Origin: Lachnospiraceae bacterium
Lineage (GTDB): Bacteria > Bacillota > Clostridia > Lachnospirales > Lachnospiraceae
Reading direction: 5' to 3'
NCBI GenBank assembly: GCA_030536455.1
Contig: JAUNPZ010000012.1
Location: forward strand, 5,581-45,027
Length of the DNA: 39,447 bases
Below the pieces are notes generated by a model. That model saw nothing but the letters and a program-made list of their open reading frames with translations. It ran no database searches and had not been told where the DNA came from. Below are positions 1-7,923 of this stretch, in pieces. Positions within the stretch are counted from its first letter, which is position 1, and the number at the start of each line of letters is the position of its first letter. Made by a program: the position numbers and the translations under genes.

Positions 1-57
1 AATGCACTTTCCGCCCCTGCCGTGTGTACTTTCCGTGCACAGGCGGCCCCTCCGCTT

Positions 58-1665
58 TTACTGTGCGCCCCCGTCCTCCCGGAATGCCGTGGGCGTACAT
101 CCGTAGAATTTCTTAAAGGAACGCGCGAAATACTGCTGGTTGCTGTATCCCACCAGCTCGGAAATCTCCTGAATCCTCCGGTCGGAATGCTTCAGAAGCT
201 CCCCGGCCTGCTCCATCCTCCGCTTCTGCAGATAATCGGAAAAGCTGCTTCCCGTCTCCGCCTTGAACACCCGGCGCACATAGTTGGAGCTGAAATGCAG
301 CTCGTCCGCCAGAAGCTCCAGGCTGAACTCCTCGTCGCAGAGCCGCTGTTCAATCACGGCCTTCGCCTCCCGCACCATGCGGGCCCCGTCGCTCTCGTCC
401 CGCCGCGCAAACTGCTGGCAGCATTTTTCGATGTAGCTCTCCAGCACCGCCTTGGCCTCCAGAAGGCTTCCGTGGACAAAATGATGCTTCAGGTAGTTCA
501 GCACCTGGTCGTCCTTCCATGCCAGCGTCTCCTCCCCCGCGCCGGAGACCGCATCGGAAATCTGCAGCACCAGCTTCACCAGAGAGATGCTGATGTACTC
601 AATCTGCTCGATGGAAAAGGACGCATAATATTCCATCAGCTTGTCCAACTCCTTCCCGGCCGCCTTTTCCCGGCCTCTCCGGACCGCCGCAAGAAGCTGG
701 TTCTGTAACTGCTCCTCGATTTTTAAGTCCGAGGCGGTTTCCCCCTGTCCGGCCAGCTCCGCGTAGACGATGACCCGCTGCTCCTGGTGGAGCTTTCCCC
801 GCCACAGGTCGCAGGCCTCCTCATAGGACTGGGAAAGACCGGAAAATGCCCCGTACACCTGTCCCACCGCGCAGCGCAGGCGGATTCCATGATGCTGCTC
901 CATGCCGAGACAGATGCGCTCCATCCCGTTCCGGATGTCCTGCTGCAGACGGTTCCGGCTCTGGCCCTGACGGCCGAACAGCAGCACATACCGGTTCTTT
1001 CCATGGGAGCCGCCCAGTATCCGGATATCCGGCTCCATATAGCTTTCCAGGATCAGCCCCAGATACTGCTCCATCAGTTCCTCCTTCACCGGGCGGTCCT
1101 CCTGCTCCTCCCGGATTACCGCCGCGCCGTACCAGCCGTTTCCGGACGGGAACCGGAATTCCTCTGTCAGTTCTCCGGCCTCCTCCTCTCTTCCCTCCAG
1201 AATCAGGCCCAGAAGCCGCTCCTTCCGGTAGCGCTTTCCCGCCTCAATCTGCTCCGACATGCTTAACAGGTTTTTCTCCAGCTGGTTCTTCTCCTCCAGC
1301 ACGCCTCTGGCCTTCTCCAGCACCTCCACCAGATCCCGCGGCAGAAAGGGCTTTAACAGATATTCCCGGACCCCCATCTGCATGGCTGCCCTGGCATAGG
1401 AAAACTCGTCGTAGCCGCTGACCACGATAACCGGCATGCTGTCCCGCAGACGGCGCACCTCCTCTATCAGCTCCAGCCCATTTACCTTCGGCATACAGAT
1501 ATCCGTCACCAGAATATCCGGCTCCAGCTCCTTTAACAGCTTCAGGGCCTCCGCCCCGTCCTTCGCCGCTCCTGCCACATGAAACTCCGTGCCGGATTCA
1601 TTAATCCATTTCACAATACCGTTTCTTACATCCTCTTCATCTTCCGCGATTAATATGCGATACAT
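58..1665 (-). CDS. YesN-type response regulator, receiver plus AraC DNA-binding domain
   Basis: Cytoplasmic response regulator of a two-component system, about 535 residues. The N-terminal receiver has the acidic pocket (AEDEED), the phosphoacceptor Asp near residue 55 in VTDICMP and the conserved Lys in EYLLKPF. The last 100 residues form two AraC helix-turn-helix units, with ISELVGYSNQQYFARSFKK and a final GCTPTAFRE. The open frame extends 29 codons further upstream, but the ATG at 1663-1665 gives the canonical receiver start MYRILIAEDEED. Its start overlaps the end of the kinase gene by 29 bp, so the two are translationally coupled. The partner is the YesM-type kinase immediately upstream. 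In this family the target is usually a nearby sugar ABC importer, here probably the polyuronate locus; that target is inferred from position. Confidence 0.93.
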   Translation of the reverse strand: MYRILIAEDEEDVRNGIVKWINESGTEFHVAGAAKDGAEALKLLKELEPDILVTDICMPKVNGLELIEEVRRLRDSMPVIVVSGYDEFSYARAAMQMGVREYLLKPFLPRDLVEVLEKARGVLEEKNQLEKNLLSMSEQIEAGKRYRKERLLGLILEGREEEAGELTEEFRFPSGNGWYGAAVIREEQEDRPVKEELMEQYLGLILESYMEPDIRILGGSHGKNRYVLLFGRQGQSRNRLQQDIRNGMERICLGMEQHHGIRLRCAVGQVYGAFSGLSQSYEEACDLWRGKLHQEQRVIVYAELAGQGETASDLKIEEQLQNQLLAAVRRGREKAAGKELDKLMEYYASFSIEQIEYISISLVKLVLQISDAVSGAGEETLAWKDDQVLNYLKHHFVHGSLLEAKAVLESYIEKCCQQFARRDESDGARMVREAKAVIEQRLCDEEFSLELLADELHFSSNYVRRVFKAETGSSFSDYLQKRRMEQAGELLKHSDRRIQEISELVGYSNQQYFARSFKKFYGCTPTAFREDGGAQ

Positions 1666-3466
1666 CTTCCGCCATTCCTTCCGTATGATTGACCGGGATG
1701 GTGACCACCGCCCGGAGCCCCCTTGTCTCTCCGGCATACAGCCGCAGTCCATAGGCCTCCCCGTAGTACAGCCGCAGCCGGTTGTTTACATTATAGATTC
1801 CATAGCCGGTGTCCGAGTCCACCTCGCCCTTCTCAAGCTTCTCATTTAACCGGTCCAGCTTCTCCTCCGGGATTCCCTGGCCGTCATCCTCCACGGAAAG
1901 CTCCAGGTGCCTCCCCCAGATTTCTCCCCGTATCCATACATGTCCCTGCTCCTCCTTCACATGGATTCCATGATAGAGGGCATTCTCCACCAGCGGCTGC
2001 AGCACCAGCTTTACCGTATAGCACCACTGGATTTCCTCCGGGACGGAGATTTCGTAATTCAGGCTGGATTTAAAGCGGATTTTCTGGATTTCCAGATAGC
2101 TTCTTGCATGGGCGATTTCCTCCCGGATGGGGATGCTCTCCTTGCCCTTGCTTAAGCTGATGCGGAAATACCGGCCCAGCGCATTGGATATCAGACTGAT
2201 TTCCTCCGCCCCCTGGCTCACCGCCTGCCAGGTAATCATATTCAGGGTATTGTAAAGGAAATGGGGATTAATCTGCGCCTGCAGCGCCTCCAGCTCCGCC
2301 TTCCGCTTCTGCTTCTGGATTTCCTTTACCTGCTCCTTCTCCTCCTCCAGCGCGCGGATGTGCTTCTGGATGGTGTCCAGCATCTGGTTAAAGCTCTTCC
2401 CCAGTCTTCCGATTTCATCCTCATAGCAGTAGGCGAAACGCTCCTCGTAGCGAGCCTCCTCCGCCCGCTCCATCTTCTCCGCCAGGGCCTTCATCTCCAC
2501 CGTCAAAAGATGGGACATCCACAGGATGACGCCCAGGCACAGGATGCTGGTCACGGCATTTTCCAGTATCAGGAAGATGCGGACCTGCCACAAATCCTCC
2601 ATCACATAGTCCTTGTCCGCAAGGCCGTACATCCGCCACCGGTTCACCTTCATTCTGGCCGCCGCCACATAATACTGCTCCGAACCGGACTCCACCGTGT
2701 CGTAGCACTCATTTCCCATGGCTTCCCCGATTTCCAGAAGCTGCTCCTGAAGCCCGGTATCCGGCGCATAACAAAAATCCGTAATCATCTTTCCCGCCTC
2801 GTCCGTCACATACAGATTTCCGAACATCTCGCTGGCGCCCAGCAGATATTCCGTCAGCGCCTTCTGGGACAGATTCACCACATAGTAGATATTCTCCCCG
2901 TTCAGCTTCTGCCGGTAAACCACCGGGATAATCCGGCTGCTGCTCTCATACAGCGGATTGTCCATGGCCGGGAACCAGGCCACCGTCTCCCATGGTTTGT
3001 ATACAAAATACCGATACATCTCCGTGTCCTCAAACACCACATCCTTTTTCCGGGTAGTCAGATAATCGTCAAAGATGTATTTGGAGGTGCAGATGTACAT
3101 GGAGTCTACAAAATCATCGCTGGTCTCGATTTCAAATATGGTGTTGGCCAGCTTTCCGGCCAGCACCGGGTCATACTCCATCCTCTCGTCCTGAAGAAAG
3201 GCATTCAGCGGCGTGGTGTAGGATAAGTTGCTGCTGATGGCGCTGACCTTCCGGGCCAGACCTGTGAATTTTTCATCCAGATGCAGATTAATCTGCCGCA
3301 GGATGTCCTGGGAATGCTTCCGGAACTTGTCCGACGCGCTTCGGTTGGCGTAGATATAAAAGGACAGGCTGGAAAGAAGCATGTTCGCCGTCAAAAGGAC
3401 ACAGAAGGTCAGGATGATCTTCACCTCAAACCGGCTGTTCCGAATCCTCTTCCGCAGTTGTTTCAT
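1637..3466 (-). CDS. YesM-type sensor histidine kinase
   Basis: Membrane sensor kinase of 609 residues. Transmembrane helices lie at about 17-40 and 297-319 and flank an extracellular sensor region of roughly 255 residues. A HAMP-like linker and coiled coil follow (about 320-395). The His_kinase motif has the phosphoacceptor His at about 402 in NPHFLYNTLN, and the ATPase part has an N-box PLVENALYHG (about 491-500), DDGQGIP and GYGIYNVNNRL. This is the standard YesM layout, which typically senses extracellular oligosaccharides and phosphorylates a YesN-type AraC regulator. The gene lies between a solute-binding lipoprotein (16 bp upstream) and the regulator (overlapping), so the three are one transcript. 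The lipoprotein may present the ligand to this kinase; that is inference. Confidence 0.94.
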   Translation of the reverse strand: MKQLRKRIRNSRFEVKIILTFCVLLTANMLLSSLSFYIYANRSASDKFRKHSQDILRQINLHLDEKFTGLARKVSAISSNLSYTTPLNAFLQDERMEYDPVLAGKLANTIFEIETSDDFVDSMYICTSKYIFDDYLTTRKKDVVFEDTEMYRYFVYKPWETVAWFPAMDNPLYESSSRIIPVVYRQKLNGENIYYVVNLSQKALTEYLLGASEMFGNLYVTDEAGKMITDFCYAPDTGLQEQLLEIGEAMGNECYDTVESGSEQYYVAAARMKVNRWRMYGLADKDYVMEDLWQVRIFLILENAVTSILCLGVILWMSHLLTVEMKALAEKMERAEEARYEERFAYCYEDEIGRLGKSFNQMLDTIQKHIRALEEEKEQVKEIQKQKRKAELEALQAQINPHFLYNTLNMITWQAVSQGAEEISLISNALGRYFRISLSKGKESIPIREEIAHARSYLEIQKIRFKSSLNYEISVPEEIQWCYTVKLVLQPLVENALYHGIHVKEEQGHVWIRGEIWGRHLELSVEDDGQGIPEEKLDRLNEKLEKGEVDSDTGYGIYNVNNRLRLYYGEAYGLRLYAGETRGLRAVVTIPVNHTEGMAEDVSHINRGR

Positions 3467-3481
3467 GAAAATATCCCCCCT

Positions 3482-4909
3482 TTACCCGTTTTCCCGGCCG
3501 GCCTTCTGCTCCCCCTGCCGCCAGGGATGCATGGGATGAAATGTTTCAATCCGGATTTCCCGGCCAATATTGTTTCGGATTCCGGTCTGGTAGGCCTCCT
3601 GGTAGCGGCGGCTCAAGTCCTCCAGTTCCTCCGTCATATCCCCTTCCCCGAAAATCAGATTCTTCATGGTGTCGTACAGGTCGCTGCCCTGTACGTTTAC
3701 CGCATTGGCGTTCCTCTCATGGGGCGTTCTCGGCCACATGGATTCCCCGTTCTGTACCTGAAAATAATGAGAAGAACCCGATGCCCCGGCATTTTCCCGG
3801 ATATCCGCAAACAGGCTGCAGCCCAGCTCCTGCTCCTGGTAGCGCTCCAGATACGTCCGATTGGCAAATAACGCCCGGTACACCTTCCAGGCCGCATCCA
3901 GATTCTCACTTTTGGCATTAAAGAGGAAGGCATTTCCCAGAGTATATTCCTGGCTTCCTCTGATCCGTCCGGATGTGGTGGGAAGCCCGGTGCAGCCCCA
4001 TTCCTCCTCCATGGGGAACTGCTCCGTCAGGCTTCCCTTCTCCGAATAGTTGTAGGAGATGTACATGCCGATCTTTCCATCTGAAAAGAGCTGGCGCAAC
4101 GGCGCGATATCCATCTGATGGCAGTTTGGGTAGGCACAGTCCTCCCCCATCAGCTCCCGCCACTGCAGAAGAAGGGGCTCATACGGGGTAAAATCATAAC
4201 ACCCCCGCTGAAAATCATAACCCGCCTTGATGCCCAGCTCCTTCGTTCCCTGCGGAAGGATGGAGCGGTCCAGGGCAAGCTTCGCTGTATTTAAGTTAGC
4301 GGCAAAGCCGTAGATTCCCTCTGCCGAAAGCCGTGTGGTAATCTGCCTGGCAGCAGACACCACCTCCTCCATGGTTTTCGGCAGCTCCCGGATTCCGGCC
4401 CGCCTGAAAATTTCCTTGTTATAATAAAGCCGCGCCGTCACCGCCCCGGTGGGAACAAAGTAACACCGGCCTCCGATGACGTTAATCCCGTCAAACAGCA
4501 CGCTCTGAAACTCCTTGCAGAATTCCTCGTCCATATAGGGCATCAGGTCCGCAAACTGGTTCTTCGGCATAAACGCGTCAAAGACCTGAGGGGTGTAGCA
4601 CATCATGTCCGGCGCGTTGTGGCTCTGAAAGGCCGCCTGGAGCGACTGGAAATAGTTATCGGAATAAATCTTATACTCCACCCGGATATGGTCCGGGTTG
4701 CTGCGGTTGTAATCCTCAATCCGCATCCGCTGGAAGCTGGCATCGTGATAATCCTTGGTCCAGATGGTCACCACCGTTTCCTCCGTTTCCTCCGGCTCTG
4801 TCTTCGGCGTCCCGCAGCCGGAAAAAAGCAGACCGGATGTAAGAAGCGCCGCCGCAAAAAGCAGAACCGCTCCAAACAGGATACACACCCTGATATATAT
4901 TTTTCTCAT
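3482..4909 (-). CDS. Extracellular solute-binding lipoprotein linked to the two-component system
   Basis: Family 1-type extracellular solute-binding protein of 475 residues. The N-terminus has a basic start, a long hydrophobic segment (about 9-29) and a lipobox LFSGC with Cys32, so it is a lipid-anchored surface protein. The body has the periplasmic-binding-protein pattern for carbohydrates (VTIWTKDYHD near the N-terminus, then YYNKEIFRRAGI). No permease genes adjoin it. It sits directly before the YesM/YesN pair, which suggests either a ligand-sensing accessory or a second receptor for the importer encoded at 11945-13836. The start codon lies 20-30 bp behind a strong terminator serving the upstream genes, so expression depends on read-through or on a promoter I could not identify. 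Confidence 0.85.
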   Translation of the reverse strand: MRKIYIRVCILFGAVLLFAAALLTSGLLFSGCGTPKTEPEETEETVVTIWTKDYHDASFQRMRIEDYNRSNPDHIRVEYKIYSDNYFQSLQAAFQSHNAPDMMCYTPQVFDAFMPKNQFADLMPYMDEEFCKEFQSVLFDGINVIGGRCYFVPTGAVTARLYYNKEIFRRAGIRELPKTMEEVVSAARQITTRLSAEGIYGFAANLNTAKLALDRSILPQGTKELGIKAGYDFQRGCYDFTPYEPLLLQWRELMGEDCAYPNCHQMDIAPLRQLFSDGKIGMYISYNYSEKGSLTEQFPMEEEWGCTGLPTTSGRIRGSQEYTLGNAFLFNAKSENLDAAWKVYRALFANRTYLERYQEQELGCSLFADIRENAGASGSSHYFQVQNGESMWPRTPHERNANAVNVQGSDLYDTMKNLIFGEGDMTEELEDLSRRYQEAYQTGIRNNIGREIRIETFHPMHPWRQGEQKAGRENG

Positions 4910-4928
4910 CGGATATTCTCCCCCCGTG

Positions 4929-4974
4929 CAAAAAAAGAAGCGGCCCCAAACCTTGCTTCGTCCGGGCCGCTTCT
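4929..4974 (-). terminator. Intrinsic terminator after the uronate catabolic operon
   Basis: An 11-bp perfect stem (4936-4946 with 4964-4974, GC-rich) is followed on the minus strand by a run of seven T. It lies between the isomerase stop and the lipoprotein start, so it separates or attenuates transcription into the sensor genes. Confidence 0.85.
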
Positions 4975-5004
4975 GCTGTAAAGTGTTTCATTCCAGGTAA
5001 AATC

Positions 5005-5643
5005 TTACTTCCGAATTTCCTTCACCACGTTCTTCAGTTCTTCATCCTGGCAGTTATCCCAGAAAAATTCATCAAAGCCTCTGGTTGCGAAAGCGCCCTT
5101 TACCAGCTCCTGGTCCATATCCTTTAAGATACTGGCCAGGTCACGGTAAGCCACCTTCTTCACATCATCCAGAATCCGCTTATTTCTCTGCTCCGGAACG
5201 GCGCGCTCTCTTGGGTAGCCCTGTCCGCTTTCCTCGCAGTACAGCTTCTCGAAGATGTATTCCAGGTTTAAGTCTCCGCCCCAGCCGAAGCCCTTTGCGA
5301 ATGGCAGGGCGATGGCATTGCCGTCGTTGATCTGAGCGAAGGTATAAGCATCCAGCGCATCCTCTACATGGCCGCAGATTACACCTGGGAAGGTGTTGCA
5401 TGCCAGCATCGCGCCCTCGCCGGTGCCGCAGCCGGTAATCACATAATCCGCCGCGCCGGAGTTTAATAATACAGCAGCCAGGATACCCACCTGTACATAA
5501 GTAAGCTGCGCTTCGTCATCGGCTGCGTACATGCCGTAGTTAAATACCTGATGGCCCATCGGCTCTACTACCTTTTTCAGAGCAGCTTCTACTACGCTAT
5601 TCTTTGCTGCCTGGCTGTTCTCGTTAATTAATGCAATCTTCAT
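5005..5643 (-). CDS. RpiB/LacAB-fold sugar isomerase, probable DhuI-type uronate isomerase
   Basis: About 212 residues of the RpiB/LacA/LacB family. The active-site loop GCGTGEGAMLACN lies at about residues 71-83, with the family Cys at about 72. The protein is longer than plain ribose-5-phosphate isomerase B (about 150 residues) and matches the size of streptococcal DhuI, an RpiB-fold enzyme that isomerises 4-deoxy-L-threo-5-hexosulose-uronate from glycosaminoglycan breakdown. The neighbouring KdgF-like cupin and two lyases support that role over a pentose role. I chose the ATG at 5643 because it gives the family start MKIALINEN and has GGAG upstream. The frame is open to a TTG at 5679, which is less likely. 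It is the last gene before the terminator. The exact substrate is inferred. Confidence 0.8.
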   Translation of the reverse strand: MKIALINENSQAAKNSVVEAALKKVVEPMGHQVFNYGMYAADDEAQLTYVQVGILAAVLLNSGAADYVITGCGTGEGAMLACNTFPGVICGHVEDALDAYTFAQINDGNAIALPFAKGFGWGGDLNLEYIFEKLYCEESGQGYPRERAVPEQRNKRILDDVKKVAYRDLASILKDMDQELVKGAFATRGFDEFFWDNCQDEELKNVVKEIRK

Positions 5644-5683
5644 GCTTCTGTTATTCTCCAATTCTTGTTTATTCTGCAATCTC

Positions 5684-6028
5684 TTACTTTAAGAAATCGT
5701 CTCTCTTCGGGTTAAAGATATCCACCAGAACGCCGTCCTCCAGGCACTTGCAGCCATGTACGATATCGTTCTGCTTTAACAGGGTATCTCCCTTCTTCAC
5801 CTCATGGGTTTCATCCCCGATGGTGAACAGGAAGCGGCCGCTTGCAACGTAGGTAATCTGGGTATGCGGATGATGATGCAGTGCGCCAATCGCGCCGGCC
5901 TTGAAGGTATTCTCCACGCACATCATCTCATCGCAGAAAGCCAGAACCTTGCGCTCTACGCCCGGCGCGGTCTCCTCTGCCTCGATTTCCTCCCAGAAAC
6001 ACCAGTTGTTACCATTTCTCTCGTTCAT
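5684..6028 (-). CDS. kdgF: KdgF-like cupin, unsaturated uronate ring-opening enzyme
   Basis: Single-domain cupin of 114 residues. Metal-binding cupin motif 1 is visible as HHHPHTQITYVASGRF, and motif 2 lies near GDTLLKQNDIVHG. The C-terminus, DIFNPKRDDFL, matches the KdgF pattern. KdgF enzymes convert 4,5-unsaturated uronate monosaccharides released by polysaccharide lyases into the linear keto form. That product would be the substrate of the RpiB-fold isomerase encoded 40 bp downstream. The start at 6028 has AAGGAG seven bases upstream; the open frame before it is not needed. It follows the second lyase gene by 26 bp in the same operon. A generic cupin of unknown role is the alternative. Confidence 0.8.
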   Translation of the reverse strand: MNERNGNNWCFWEEIEAEETAPGVERKVLAFCDEMMCVENTFKAGAIGALHHHPHTQITYVASGRFLFTIGDETHEVKKGDTLLKQNDIVHGCKCLEDGVLVDIFNPKRDDFLK

Positions 6029-6054
6029 CCTTTTCTCCTTCTTTCTCCGGAACC

Positions 6055-7923
6055 TTAAGCTTTTGCCGTAATCCGGTTTTTCACTTCGATATGGCATCCT
6101 CTGCTTCTTACCAGAATCGTATCCCGCCTGGTATTGGCCGGATTGTTGTAGGTTTTTATCAGATACACCTCTGCTCCCTCCGGAACCTGAATGTCCAGAA
6201 CCGCCAGCTCATTCTCGATGGCAAGACTGCTTCCGATTCCCTGGATCTGAACCGGTTCCATCATGTACTTCTCGCCATACTGTGCAAATCTGGCTGTATC
6301 CACAGCCGTCAGGGACAGGCTGCTTCGGTCTGCCGGGGTTTCCAGGTGGAACAGCCAGTCCACCGTACTCTCCTCAGCCGCGTCCACGGTAAAGGTATCC
6401 AAAAGCACATCGCCTTCCAGCTTTAAGTCTCTCTGATACCATACCTGGTCGTAGGCCTCAGCTCTGGCCGATACCTGATGCGCATCAAAATGCAGCACCT
6501 GGCCGCTGCGGGTAATATCCATCACCTCACCGTTTACGATGCAGGTGTTGTGGGCCGCGATATTGCGGTGCCATTCCCTGCACATCCGGGACGCGTAGCC
6601 GGAATTGGATAAGTCCTTGGTCAGAACCTTTCCTTTTACCATAATCTCTACGTTCATCTTATCCGGATGTGCATGGCTCTTGGTCTGATGACCGTATTTG
6701 AAGAAGAGATTGTAGGTCTCATTCCGAAGAGTGGCACAGTTGGATGCCTCAAAATTGGAGGAACAGCGCTTTTCCAGTTCCCCTGCCTCTAATTCATCCA
6801 GGTCCGGCGCAAACAGCATCCTTGCAAGCGGAATCCGGTTCTGGAAGTAATAAGGCTCAGAAAGGGGCAGGGTCGGCCTTGCCAGAGGATTGGCTTCGAT
6901 ATGCTTGATATACGGAAGCACCTTCTCCCCAAGCGCGTGATATCCCATATAGTAAATATGAGAATAGGTCTTCATGGAAATGTTCGGCCATCCATCCGAT
7001 GGATTTGGGAAAATGTCATTGTCAAATGCGTAGTGGTACGCTGCGTCCAGCATATGAAGCACGATGTCCTGACAGTCCTTCGGAACCGGGTAATCATATG
7101 CCTTCGCAAACACCAGAAAGCTCATTACGCCTTCCAGCGCGAAGAAATTATAGTGAATGGAGCCTTCATACCAGAAGCCGCTTTCCGTTACGCCTTCCCG
7201 AAGCTGCTTAAATAAATGGAACGGCTTCTCGGTGGCCTCCAGGATCCAGTCCTGATTCTGGAAAAACAATCCCATCTCACCGATGGCACTGTTGATCCAG
7301 ACCGGAATGTTGTGGATGTGCTGCTTCTGGGGGCGGAGCAGCTCCACAATCGGCCCGAATAAATGGTCTTTTACATGCTCTAACCATTCTGGCTCCAGTT
7401 TCTCTTTTACTAATTCCATGGCGTTCACCAGACGGATTGCGATAATCGCCTCGTTTAAGCCCTGGGGCATGATCTTTCCGGCGCCGCCTACATCCTCGGT
7501 GGCGCTGCAGGAAATCTTATCCTTCGCATGAACCGCAAACTCCACATAGTGGTCTGCATAGTATCCGATGATGCCCTTTACCGCCTCCACATAAGCCGTG
7601 TCATCGGTAAGCTGGTACAGCAGGCCGCATTTGACCGCGGTTACTACCGCCTCATTCCGCATCATGGTAACATGGCAGGAATTATACAGATACTCCCGGT
7701 ACACCTTTCCGCAGATGGAGCAGCGGTGCGCGTAAGGAGACTTCCGGTCATAAATCAGCCGTCCGCCGTCCTCGTTGCAGAAATACGCATGGCCCCAGCC
7801 GCTTAACAATCTGGAATCATCCCGGTAATCTCTTAAAAACAATTCGGTTTCGTTCTTTAAGGCTTCCACCATCTCCTGATAGTCCGGATTCCCTTTCAGA
7901 TATTCTCGATAATCAAAATACAT
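6055..7923 (-). CDS. Heparinase II/III family polysaccharide lyase
   Basis: About 622 residues. The N-terminal half is an alpha/alpha toroid and the C-terminal half is the beta-sandwich Hepar_II_III domain. Visible motifs are a CSIC pair with flanking Cys (about 49-83, possibly metal binding), HNIPVWINSAIG (about 204-215) with candidate catalytic His/Asn, GFWYEGSIHYNFF (about 249-261) with the candidate catalytic Tyr, and SHAHPDKMNVE (about 416-426) in the beta domain. This architecture is shared by lyase families PL12, PL15, PL17 and PL21 acting on heparan-type chains or alginate; I cannot choose among them. No signal peptide is visible, so it probably acts on imported oligosaccharides. I chose the ATG at 7923 (AGGAG five bases upstream). 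It overlaps the previous gene by 11 bp. Confidence 0.88.
   Translation of the reverse strand: MYFDYREYLKGNPDYQEMVEALKNETELFLRDYRDDSRLLSGWGHAYFCNEDGGRLIYDRKSPYAHRCSICGKVYREYLYNSCHVTMMRNEAVVTAVKCGLLYQLTDDTAYVEAVKGIIGYYADHYVEFAVHAKDKISCSATEDVGGAGKIMPQGLNEAIIAIRLVNAMELVKEKLEPEWLEHVKDHLFGPIVELLRPQKQHIHNIPVWINSAIGEMGLFFQNQDWILEATEKPFHLFKQLREGVTESGFWYEGSIHYNFFALEGVMSFLVFAKAYDYPVPKDCQDIVLHMLDAAYHYAFDNDIFPNPSDGWPNISMKTYSHIYYMGYHALGEKVLPYIKHIEANPLARPTLPLSEPYYFQNRIPLARMLFAPDLDELEAGELEKRCSSNFEASNCATLRNETYNLFFKYGHQTKSHAHPDKMNVEIMVKGKVLTKDLSNSGYASRMCREWHRNIAAHNTCIVNGEVMDITRSGQVLHFDAHQVSARAEAYDQVWYQRDLKLEGDVLLDTFTVDAAEESTVDWLFHLETPADRSSLSLTAVDTARFAQYGEKYMMEPVQIQGIGSSLAIENELAVLDIQVPEGAEVYLIKTYNNPANTRRDTILVRSRGCHIEVKNRITAKA

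Noticed and set aside
846..1421. Proline-rich 191-codon plus-strand ORF
   Set aside because: Composition artefact antisense to the response regulator; no ribosome site.
2261..3226. 321-codon plus-strand ORF
   Set aside because: It is a shadow antisense to the YesM kinase gene, which has all the expected motifs.
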